NCBI GenBank assembly: GCA_032718475.1
Contig: JAUCBJ010006301.1
Coordinates: 1-32,764, forward strand
Reading direction: 5' to 3'
Origin: Nemertoderma westbladi
Lineage: Eukaryota > Xenacoelomorpha > Nemertodermatida > Nemertodermatidae
DNA length: 32,764 nucleotides
A program made the position numbers and the translations under genes. Shown here in pieces: positions 22,398-30,948 of the stretch. Position 1 is the stretch's first letter. Each line of letters opens with the position of its first letter. The notes under the pieces were generated by a model. That model was not told the DNA's origin. It saw nothing but the letters and a program-made list of their open reading frames with translations, and did no database searches.

Positions 22398-22453
22398 GAT
22401 GGGATAATACCTCTAGAGCGGTTGATGGAACGCTGGTTCGACCCCCAGCGTCG
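22398..22453 (+). mobile_element. tRNA-like B-box relic
   Basis: GGTTCGACCCCC is a polymerase III B-box-like sequence inside a perfect hairpin at 22431-22450: stem CGCTGG/CCAGCG with an 8-base loop. A real tRNA T-loop has 7 bases and no acceptor stem closes here, so this is more likely a SINE head relic. It resembles the element near 30722-30772. Confidence 0.35.
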
Positions 22454-22780
22454 TCATACTACTTAATGATCAATGAGATACTAAAGGTGATCTAGTGAGC
22501 ATCATTATTAGGTGTATCGCAAATTGTCTCTTCCACAAATACAACAGCTGCTTCCGAAAAAATTTACAGTGTATTTTAAAATATAAACAAAGAGTGAACC
22601 GATTTCTATAAACGTATTGCACGGATTCACAACACATATATAAAATACTTTGACATCGAAGTAGAACTTAAGTAAAAAATAAAGTACAAAAATATCGTAT
22701 TCAGTAGTAAGAGTCAATTAACTGTACCAATCGCACTTAAAAATACCAAGAAAATAAATTAGTTTTGTATATAACCGCAG
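22454..22780. other. Spacer downstream of HYLS1
   Basis: Nothing recognised. A+T-rich sequence on the 3' side of HYLS1; no strong canonical poly(A) signal was picked out on the minus strand. Confidence 0.4.
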
Positions 22781-22882
22781 TCTACCAATTACTTCGCATA
22801 GGAGACCGGCCCAGTCAACCAATTACTTCGCATAGGAGACCGGCCCAGTCTACCAATGACCTTGCATAGCTGACCCCGGTCT
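22781..22882. repeat. 34-bp tandem triplication containing the HYLS1 stop
   Basis: Two nearly identical 34-bp units (22781-22814, 22815-22848; one difference) are followed by a diverged third (from 22849) that is the end of the HYLS1 coding sequence and its TAG stop. On the minus strand the downstream copies still read RSPMRSNW plus TAG, parallel to the genuine end GSAMQGHW plus TAG. Confidence 0.8.
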
Positions 22883-23698
22883 CCCCTGGGCTATATTACT
22901 ACGAATCTCCCATCTCAAGGCCTGCCGCTTGTTATCGGTTGGAACCACGTAGCTATTCGGGGTCACTTGTTTCTGGGGCAACCGAGCTGGCTGCTGATTT
23001 GTCAGTAACTGCTCCCGAATGTGCCAACGTAGCGCGGCGTGCGACTGCTCCCCGGGCCGATTCTGCGTGTCCCAGTACCTCTTGAACTGGTGGTACCGGC
23101 CGACCCTGTCCACCTTGGCGATGCTAGGCCCGGTCGACGGACGGATAAGGCCAACCGGAAGGTCACGTTTGTAGTACTCGGAGGGTTCATCGTAGCACCC
23201 CATGTAAGAGTCCGCTGTAACGGTGTCGGTAGTGACGTCTGTAACGGGTTTCACGTCACCGCGATCGTGTTTAACACGGCGTCTCGCTATCTTCCGCACA
23301 GTGGAACTTCCCCGTGATATTGTGGACTCTACGACGCTAACTGAATCATCCCATTGGTCAACCTGTCTCGGCTGGGTCGCAGCCCATTGGTCAACCTCTC
23401 TCGGCTGGGTCGCAGCCCATTGGTCAACCTCTCTCGGCTGGGTCGCAGCCCATTGGTCAACTCCCCTGGGCTGTGTGACCTCGATATGAGGTCGTTGAAC
23501 CCGGCCGCTCGGAGGATCTCCGCTCGATACGAAACTGGATTTAATGGTCTCGTCTTCGACCAGTTGTTCGAGGTCCTTGGCGAATTCGTGTATCCGAGAT
23601 GTGGGGATGTTGTAATAGCCCATGGATTCGAGTTCTTTGCGAATGTCGTCGACTGTTATACCGAAAGCGCTAGAGTTTGTAGCGCTGCTCTCGTCCAT
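22850..23698 (-). CDS. HYLS1: Hydrolethalus syndrome protein 1 homologue (centriolar HYLS1)
   Basis: The single-exon 282-aa product matches HYLS1, a core centriole protein needed for basal-body anchoring and cilium formation (family knowledge). The N-terminal block DDIRKELESMGYYNIP (residues 17-32) is the conserved first HYLS1 motif. The C-terminal HYLS1 box runs from about 194: KVDRVGRYHQFKRYWD, then ALRWHIREQLL, NSYVVPT and KRQALRWEIRSNIA. Asp197 in KVDRV lies in the segment where, as I recall, human hydrolethalus D211G maps; this needs an alignment. Residues 74-117 are four 11-aa repeats. The start has A at -3 and G at +4. It lies 440 bp downstream of CEP43 on the same strand. The stop codon lies in a 34-bp unit repeated downstream. 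Confidence 0.93.
   Translation of the reverse strand: MDESSATNSSAFGITVDDIRKELESMGYYNIPTSRIHEFAKDLEQLVEDETIKSSFVSSGDPPSGRVQRPHIEVTQPRGVDQWAATQPREVDQWAATQPREVDQWAATQPRQVDQWDDSVSVVESTISRGSSTVRKIARRRVKHDRGDVKPVTDVTTDTVTADSYMGCYDEPSEYYKRDLPVGLIRPSTGPSIAKVDRVGRYHQFKRYWDTQNRPGEQSHAALRWHIREQLLTNQQPARLPQKQVTPNSYVVPTDNKRQALRWEIRSNIAQGRPGSAMQGHW
23348..23479 (-). repeat. In-frame 33-bp repeat in HYLS1, 4 units
   Basis: Four 11-residue units (consensus ATQPREVDQWA, residues 74-117) with near-identical DNA, indicating recent in-frame expansion in the non-conserved linker between the two HYLS1 motifs. Confidence 0.93.
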
Positions 23699-24138
23699 TA
23701 TATTGATAGTATCGATCGATTAATCAATTAAATTCTCCCAGATATTGTTATCCAGATTGTTATTGGTTTCAGAGACGATGAAGTGTGGAAGTATTTAAAA
23801 ACATGCAATCAAAGTATAATTTAATTGTTTAATATGTTATATATGAAATATTAATTAAATTCAATATATTTATTAAACTGTGAAACAAATAAAATAAATT
23901 TAACAACCAATACAAACGAAGGGCCCCTAAGTCCCTCACAGCCACAATATTGTATTTGTTGCATCAGTTTCACTTTCGTATTTTAAAATATGAAGCAGAA
24001 ATAAATATAACATTAACATCTGTGTACCACATAATAAAAAGCGTAACAAACAGAAATAATTACCGACAGCCGAAATCTGTAGAAATTAAATGTCCGAATA
24101 TTTACAATTCCAGCGGGCCGTGGCGGCTAATTATAAAG
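23699..24138. other. Spacer between CEP43 and HYLS1
   Basis: No gene is seen in these 440 bp. The spacer must contain the CEP43 3' UTR and either the HYLS1 promoter or, if the two are co-transcribed, an intercistronic region. A minus-strand AATAAA lies at 23874-23869, leaving about 170 bp before the HYLS1 start. Confidence 0.5.
23869..23874 (-). terminator. Candidate CEP43 polyadenylation signal
   Basis: TTTATT on the plus strand reads AATAAA on the minus strand, about 265 bases after the CEP43 stop and before the HYLS1 start. It favours two separate transcripts. Confidence 0.35.
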
Positions 24139-25296
24139 TTACGGCGACTTAGGAAGAACGTCTTCCATGTAGTCACAGTTCCCGCCACTGTCCGTATACA
24201 ACGTCCGGTCTGTAGTCAGGTCGTCATCCTTGTTACCGGGCAACCAATCGATATCCTCCGACACGGATTCCGGAGTCGGACTCTTGTCGGAATCTTTACT
24301 GTCGACGAATTTATCGTCGTCGTAATAATCGTAGCCGAGGTCAGCGATGGCCGTGTGCATGGCGTGGTTGCTAGGCGACGGGGCCGCGGGAGTCCGCCCC
24401 GGGAGACTCGAGGAGGGCTCTAGCGATGACGTCATCGACTCGGTCTCCATGTCGGCGACCCGCGGCGACCGGTCGACCCGGGTTTCTACGAGCGGCCGGT
24501 TTATTCGCTCCTCGATGGACAGCGGGATGCGCGGGGAGTCGCTCGACTCTGATTGGTCGGCTGCGACGCTCGTCTCTGATTGGTCGGCTGCGACGCTCGT
24601 CTCTGATTGGTCGGCGGCGGTGGGGGCAACGACGGATCGGCACATAAGGAACAGCCGTCGGTAAAGCGAAAGAAACTCCGGGAATCCGATGGTTGCGGAA
24701 TGGAGTTCGTCGTCGAGGAAACGATCGAGAAGTCTCGCGCTAAACTTCGGTAGAACATCGAGGAATAAACGACGGGTTGTCGGTTTATCGATGAACCCGG
24801 TACGATCGTAATCAACGGCAACAAACTTATCATTCGCATCCGCGATTTGCTTGTCGGTTAAATCGTCCGGAATTAGCAACTCCGTATCGGTGACGTTCCG
24901 AACGGGAGCAGAACGTTTAGCGATTAGGGAAGTGAGTAACGAGGTGTCGGTAGACTCTGAAACCCCGAGATCCCGCGCCAAGGTAATCCGATCCGGTGCG
25001 GACTCGGTTACCATCGGCGCGTTGAGCTCCGGGTCCAGCACACTTGTCGCGTAGTCCAGGTTGTAGAACAGCAGGAACTCGCGAACAACCTGCGTCGTCA
25101 GTACGCCGTCGTTGCTGGACAGTAAAGTCTCTACCCGAGGACTCATTCTGGGCGACAGACGCGTTAGGGAATCCTCGTCCTCCAACGCCAGGAACACACT
25201 CGCGCGGAGTTGCGCCTTTATTTTAGCCAACATTCCATTGGCTTCCAACGTGGCGGCCACTAGGTCACGCAGTTCCGTGTCCTCGTCAGCTGACAT
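24139..25296 (-). CDS. CEP43: Centrosomal protein 43 (FGFR1OP/FOP) homologue with EF-hand-like insert
   Basis: The single-exon 385-aa product matches FOP/CEP43, a centriolar-satellite and distal-centriole protein involved in ciliogenesis (family knowledge). EDTELRDLVAATLEANGMLAKIKAQLRASVFLALE (residues 5-39, dimerising N-terminus) is followed by a LisH-like segment (about 66-90, VVREFLLFYNLDYATSVL) and LARDLGV (106-112). The acidic C-terminus ends DYMEDVLPKSP, recalling the DYLEDVA end of vertebrate FOP. Between them, residues 150-216 look like an EF-hand pair: loop DYDRTGFIDKPT (162-173) and a degenerate second half ending GFPEFLSLYRRL. I do not recall this in vertebrate FOP. Residues 227-253 are three 9-aa repeats. 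HYLS1 follows 440 bp downstream on the same strand; a perfect X-box lies 826 bp upstream. Confidence 0.9.
   Translation of the reverse strand: MSADEDTELRDLVAATLEANGMLAKIKAQLRASVFLALEDEDSLTRLSPRMSPRVETLLSSNDGVLTTQVVREFLLFYNLDYATSVLDPELNAPMVTESAPDRITLARDLGVSESTDTSLLTSLIAKRSAPVRNVTDTELLIPDDLTDKQIADANDKFVAVDYDRTGFIDKPTTRRLFLDVLPKFSARLLDRFLDDELHSATIGFPEFLSLYRRLFLMCRSVVAPTAADQSETSVAADQSETSVAADQSESSDSPRIPLSIEERINRPLVETRVDRSPRVADMETESMTSSLEPSSSLPGRTPAAPSPSNHAMHTAIADLGYDYYDDDKFVDSKDSDKSPTPESVSEDIDWLPGNKDDDLTTDRTLYTDSGGNCDYMEDVLPKSP
24538..24618 (-). repeat. In-frame 27-bp repeat in CEP43, 3 units
   Basis: Three 9-residue units AADQSETSV (the last diverging to AADQSESSD) with nearly identical DNA, placed between the EF-hand-like segment and the acidic tail. 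Confidence 0.92.
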
Positions 25297-25670
25297 TGTA
25301 TTTAATTTTATATGACCACCGATGCCGGTTTAAGCAAAACTTTACAAATTAATTCGTCACTGTACCGTACCTAACTTCAACCCGTCATTCGTCTGTTCGT
25401 ACCAAAACATACCGGTACACAATACAATTTCCTCTGTACTGCTGCCAGGCTGCAAATGAAGTGCAAAAATCGCAACGCGTTGTGCGCGAATTTGAAATAG
25501 TGCGCGGTAAAAGCGCGCGGAATTGAAATAAGAGTGCGCGGAATTATGTGAAAGACAACAAAAGTGCGCAGTAATCTGTGCAAAAGATCAAAAGTTGTAA
25601 AGTGCGCGTACAGGTGGATGAGGTGTAAAAAAGTTTACATGCATTCAAAGTGTGAGAAAAATAATTTGCC

Positions 25671-25950
25671 ACAAAAAATTTCGCTCGCTTCGCTCGCGTT
25701 TCGTTTCCATTTTGCACTGTTAGAATGAAAAAAATTCGCTCACTTTGAGTATTGCTCGCGTTTCTTTTTCATTTTGCACTGTTAGAATGAAAAAATTTCG
25801 CTCACTTTGAGTTTTGCTCGCGTTTCTTTTTATTTTGCACTGTTAGAATGAAAAAAATTCGCTCACTTTGAGTTTTGCTCGCGTTTCTTTTTCATTTTGC
25901 AATGTTAATGAAAACGTTTTGCTCGCTTCGCTCGTGTATGTTTTTCGTTT
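25671..25950. repeat. About 62-bp tandem repeat, 4-5 copies
   Basis: Units contain TTCGCTCACTTTGAGTTTTG, CTCGCGTTTC and TTTTGCACTGTTAGAATGAA. The TTCGCTCACTT start recurs at 25735, 25797 and 25858, with degenerate units on both sides. Confidence 0.85.
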
Positions 25951-26121
25951 ACATTGTTAAAATGTGGTGTGCGCGTTTTTTTCGGTGCATGCGCGGTATA
26001 TTGTCCAATATTGCGCGGCTGAAAAATTGTGCGCAGGCGTTGTGCGCGGTTCAGTGGTGGTTTGCAGCCAGGTACAGCTGTAAGGGCCTAATTTTTCTTT
26101 CACTTTAGCGAACCGTCGGCA

Positions 26122-26136
26122 GTTACCATCGGTAAC
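26122..26136. promoter_or_regulatory. Perfect palindromic X-box (candidate RFX site)
   Basis: GTTACC-ATC-GGTAAC has two perfect half-sites three bases apart and fits the RFX X-box pattern. It lies 826 bp upstream of the CEP43 start. RFX factors drive many ciliary genes in animals (established). Distance and lack of expression data limit confidence. Confidence 0.45.
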
Positions 26137-27036
26137 TTTTGGATAGTTTTACTACTTTTGGATAGTATAGTACTGTAGTATACTGCAATTACTGGTATAA
26201 TACTGTAGTAGCGGGTTACCTTTACATATCATAGCTACAAAATTGTCTACAAATTACCAGTGTCATTCTGACTAGTAAATTGTAGATAGAAAGTAACATT
26301 GTTATACTGTAACAACCCTAATGTGAAATGTGACTTCCCTTTCAATTATATGTTGTCCGAAGTAACCCCAAGGCACCTTTACTTTGGACAAACATTTTGT
26401 TAAATTTTAATTCTGAAATTTGTTAATTAATAGGCCTATGCAAACTTAGAACTAACTGTTTTTTATAGTGGCAGCCATGGGCCACCATACCGGTCAGCCG
26501 GTAGGCCAATATGATTTGTCGGAATTATGTAATGCTGTAATGAATGAGTTTATTAGATTATTCCTAATAGAAATAATAACACATTTCATATCGTGAAAGT
26601 ATCACTTTAAGATAATAGGGCCTCTAATAATATTATAGTGCATTTACAGCCGTGTGTAACAAAATAGCCGAATAGTATAGAGCCAAAATTTTACTATTGA
26701 ATTAGCCTTATTGAACAGGTAACGGAACAGTATTGAACGAAACATACTTGCTGTAATACAGTAATACTGATATGAAAATGGAAAAGCAAAAATGAAAATG
26801 ATAGGCCTGCTATAACGTGGCGTGAATTTAGAGTTTGACCGAATACTCTGACATTACAGCATTACTGACAATGCCAACAAATAAACTAGGTAACAAAATA
26901 AACCAATAGGTGTGGTGTACTGTGTACTGCAGTGCAGTACCTACTGCAATCGGCTACCGGTATAGTATAAGTTGATAACGATCGTTTCCCAAACTTTTAT
27001 GAATCTGGGTGGAATGTAGACCAGTAGACTGAATAA

Positions 27037-28665
27037 AATATAAACAGGAATCAATTAGCAGAACAAATTCCAAAAACTAATAGAAATCCAATACGTTATA
27101 TTAGCCATCGCAAATCAAACTCCTTCCATTTATCAGAAACCACAAATATTGAAGTAATATATAACATACTAGACTTAGACAACAATTGCTCCACAAACGA
27201 CCCTTTTCCAACTAAAATATTAAAAATCATAGCATACGACCTAGCCCCACATTTAACACATTTAATTAACATATCAATAAAAAACGGGTTCTTTCCTAAA
27301 ATATTAAAAAACGCAAAAATTACTGCAGTATTCAAATCAGGCGACCCAGCAGATAGAAACAACTATCGACCGATTTCCGTACTACCCTTATTTAGTAAAA
27401 TTTTCGAACGTATAATAAATACTCAACTACTAAGCTACTTAGATAAATACTCAATACTGACAGATGCACAACACGGCTTTAGAAAAAAATCAACAACTAC
27501 TGATGCTCTACTAACGGTGACTGAACGACTTCGAGAAACTCTAGACTCACAGGACTCATGCTGCCTAATATCTATCGACTTAAGGAAGGCCTTTGACACT
27601 CTAAACCATGACATACTTCTCAAAAAACTAGACCAATATGGAATACGAGGCCTTCCCCACAAACTTCTATCCAGCTTTCTTTCTGACAGAACACAAACTG
27701 TTGTACTAAATAATATAAACTCTGATCCGCTAACTCCCACCTGTGGTACACCCCAAGGTGCTATTCTAAGCAGTACCCTCTTCTTACTCTATATAAACGA
27801 CTTACCAAACTGCACGTCTCTTATTACTACACTGTTCGCTGACGACACAAACCTCTTATACACACACAGAAACCCAAATACGTTAATTTCCACTATCAAT
27901 GACGAACTACAGAAACTAGACGAATGGCTAAAAGACAACAGACTATCATTAAATCTAAAAAAAACAGAATATCTCATTTTCTCAAATAAATTAAAGAATC
28001 CCCCCTCAGACACTATCAAGATCAATAATGCAAATATAAACATCAAAACTGAAACAAAATTTTTAGGCATCTGGATAGATAATAAATTGACCTGGAAAAA
28101 CCATTGTGCTTACGTCCTAAAAAAAATCTCTAAATCATGCGGTATATTTTATAAAATTAGACACATACTACCACTAAAAGTATTAAAAATGTTATATTTC
28201 TCGCTAATCCATCCTTACATATTATATGGTATAATATTGTGGGGAAGTGCTTATAACAAATATATAAATCCAATCCGTGTCAAAATAAATAAAATAATAC
28301 GAGCAATAACCTTCAACCACTTCCAAGCTCATTCCATTCCGATCTATAAATACCTTAATATCTTGCCAATCGAAAATCTATATAACCTAGAAGTAACAAA
28401 ACTTATGTGGGACATTTACAATAACAAAAAAAAGCAATTTATAACGGCCCTATTTACACAAACTTCAGATATCCACAATTATACAACTCGATCCACTACA
28501 TCCAAAAACTACTTTATTCCACGTACCAGACTAATATCAACCCAAAACTCTCTAAAATACAGCGGTGCAATCATATGGAACTCACTAAAAACAGAATTTA
28601 AAATGTGCAAATCAAAAAACACACTAGCCAGAAAATTAAAACTTCATATGTTAAGTGAACTTTAA
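27037..28665 (+). mobile_element. LINE ORF2 reverse transcriptase, 5'-truncated
   Basis: An open frame of 543 codons without an ATG at its left edge encodes the RT part of a non-LTR retrotransposon of the CR1/L2/Jockey type. Motifs in order: NNYRPISVLPLFSKIFERII, DAQHGFRKKSTTTDALL, SIDLRKAFDTLNHDILLKKL, GTPQGAILSSTLFLLYINDL, the catalytic FADDTNLL, LSLNLKKTEYLIF and the tail IIWNSLKTEF. The apurinic-like endonuclease domain is missing, as expected of a copy truncated during insertion. The frame is unbroken, so the insertion is probably young. Base use is A-rich, unlike the host genes. It lies between CEP43 and the TIR gene and is not part of either. Confidence 0.93.
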
Positions 28666-28840
28666 TTCCAATATAGTTGCGTATCACTATTAAATTATAA
28701 AATAAATAAAAATTATCCTAAATTTCGTAACTTCGTAATGCTATCACTCCATCGTCATCGTCAACGCTATTTGCATCATGACTAAATAATATATGAACTA
28801 ACATTTTTTTTCTTTTTTTTTTTAAACGTAAACGAAATTT

Positions 28841-28974
28841 AAAATAAAATTAAAATTACAATTTCGGCACAATACAATACAGTTACTATTATTAGAAAAA
28901 TAAACTTAAAATAAAATTTAAAACTGAAATTTCGGCACATTAAAATAAAGTTACTATTATTAGAAAAATTGCAC
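28841..28974. repeat. 67-bp tandem duplication
   Basis: Two copies, each with ATTTCGGCAC (28861 and 28929) followed by GTTACTATTATTAGAAAAAT. They follow the LINE ORF and are probably part of its 3' UTR. Confidence 0.8.
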
Positions 28975-30721
28975 TGATATATGGCATCGCAGAATATACT
29001 CAGGATCACTGCACTGGCCGACATCACCATAATAACCCAACCGGTGTACCACATCACGATTCTCTGAGAAAAAGAAGGTAAGAGGCAAAACTAGCTATGC
29101 TACTGCTTTCTCTCCTTTTTTTTTTGAACAGAACATAAAACGAATAACGCACCCCCTAAAACCATATTACATCAGAACAAAACAAAAATTACAAACAAAC
29201 GTTCACTGGTGCAATGATTTTATAATTAAATATTGTGGTATCCCATTATGCGAATAATACACGAGCTCGTTCGAGCTCCATTGATTGAAAAAATTGAACT
29301 TTCAACTCCACAGTCGCACAGTCTGACAGTCTACGGACCACACAAGCCAGTATTAAAATGACATTACGTCTCTAAGGTAGGCCTACGTCAGTACGTGCTG
29401 ACGTGTGCGCGCGGTACATTACAGCATTATTTTTCATTCGCGGTACCTGTAGGCCCAATGTCGCTCCCTGACAGTTGTGAGCGTTGGGATATGAAACAGC
29501 TACACACACACACACACAGACAGACATAATGAATGGAAGCACCGGTACCGATACCGTAATGGTATCTGAACCTGTAATGCAGTATGTGATTATTATTATT
29601 TGGCGAATTTTTGGTTGTAAATTGGTTGCTAGGAAACTAATATTTATTGTATTGTGTGTGTGTGTACGTAATCAATCTGAACCTGTAAGTGACTTCACAT
29701 TAATTCAAAATAAAACACAAGCGGTTGATTTGCTTAATTATTCTAAACATGTAGCAAAGAAATATAATTGATTAATAAGTATAACCAGTTTATTTAATTC
29801 ATGAAACAGGCTATTATAAATATACATCATCCATTGAAAATATACGTTTTATATATAAGCGTACATTTATTTGTCACCAAATTAAATACATCCCTCTTGG
29901 CAACATCTTTAACAACAATAATTAATTAGGGATTATTGTAAATGTCCGGCTCGCTCTAATTAATAGTATTATAAATACAACCAGTCTCTTTCTTATAAAA
30001 AAAGGTGGACTAACTTCTTACAATATCAGAGAAATACAGTATCGTTTAAATTGTAGGGTACTTTTACATTAAATTCATTTTTAAGTATATAAAATAATCC
30101 ACACTTACCGATTAAATAAATTTTCTTGAAATTATTATTCTTAATTTTGCTTGCTGCATTAATACTTTACTAATAAAATAATCTCGTAGAAATCCAACCA
30201 ATATGAGGTGTAGGTGGTTGGGAGGTTCCTCTATTACAATATGATTCTCAGCCGTCTCGTAAAGTATTATCACCCGTGGCATAAAGTCCCCGGTTTTCTA
30301 CTTAACATACTGGAGTATTATTCCGTACTACCGTTATTTTGCGTAGTTAGGTTATCATTCACAATCTTTGAATAAATTAATTTATTCGATTCCGATAAAT
30401 CGTTCTCAAACATTTATATCACTTACGTCAGTTGATTGTCTCTGATGGCTTGAATCTATAAAGATTAAAGTCTTTACATCGCGGACGCCCCCACATCATT
30501 TCACATTGCGATATATTAATATCTTGTTTAATTGTTTACCTGCTAAGTATCTGTATCCACATTGACAACGGCGGGTGTTTCTGTTTCTGTTTCATTCTGT
30601 GTACCTCCATTTAATTATAGAAATTCGAGTTGAGCTGATATGGAACACTATTGCGAGATGAAAATATGTAATTATTTTTGGTCTAGTAGATGAAAAATGT
30701 AGAATGACGGTTGATGGTGGT

Positions 30722-30775
30722 TCGGGGGAACACTCATTAGCGACATAAAAAACGATGGTTCGAGCCCCATCGACT
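30722..30775 (+). mobile_element. tRNA-like B-box relic
   Basis: GGTTCGAGCCCC lies in a perfect hairpin (30753-30772): stem CGATGG/CCATCG with an 8-base loop, the same geometry as at 22431-22450. The preceding 30 bases also resemble that element. No acceptor stem is found, so a functional tRNA is unlikely. Confidence 0.35.
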
Positions 30776-30854
30776 TCCATCCATAATTATTCTCGACTAC
30801 ACAAAAATAAATTACATATATTAATTTCTTTGGATTAGTAATCACCTCTATTGA

Positions 30855-30864
30855 GTAGGCCTAC
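30855..30864. promoter_or_regulatory. GTAGGCCTAC palindrome upstream of the TIR gene
   Basis: Exact decamer copy 85-94 bp before the TIR start codon; compare 381, 470, 10248 and 29377. Confidence 0.35.
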
Positions 30865-30948
30865 GGTTCTACTGTAGTAAATAAACATTTAAATTAATTT
30901 GTTCATTTATTTGACGATATATTATTTATTGACTGTAACGAATTCAAC

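Larger units (their letters stand above)
25297..27036. other. Upstream region of CEP43
   Basis: No gene is seen. It contains TACCGGTA at 25410-25417, a field of GTGCGCGG-like motifs at about 25480-25610 and 25970-26050, a 62-bp repeat array, the X-box at 26122-26136 and short palindromes resembling TAGGCCTA (26431) and TACCGGTA (26955). The right edge meets the LINE. Confidence 0.5.
28666..30948. other. LINE 3' flank and spacer before the TIR gene
   Basis: No gene is seen. A 67-bp tandem duplication (28841-28974) probably belongs to the LINE 3' UTR. Further right are a CA run at about 29505-29520, GTAGGCCTAC at 29377-29386 and 30855-30864, and a tRNA-like relic near 30722. A short open frame at 29484-29771 is low-complexity and unsupported. 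Confidence 0.45.

Noticed and set aside
23950-24423. Plus-strand open frame of 157 codons
   Set aside because: It overlaps CEP43 antisense; its right half is a shadow of that gene and the left half has no family resemblance.
29625-29637. GTTGCTAGGAAAC as an X-box for the TIR gene
   Set aside because: It fits only the loose RFX pattern, which is expected dozens of times here, and lies 1.3 kb from the gene.
29484-29771. Open frame of 95 codons
   Set aside because: Starts in a CA repeat, low complexity, no homology and no codon bias like the host genes.
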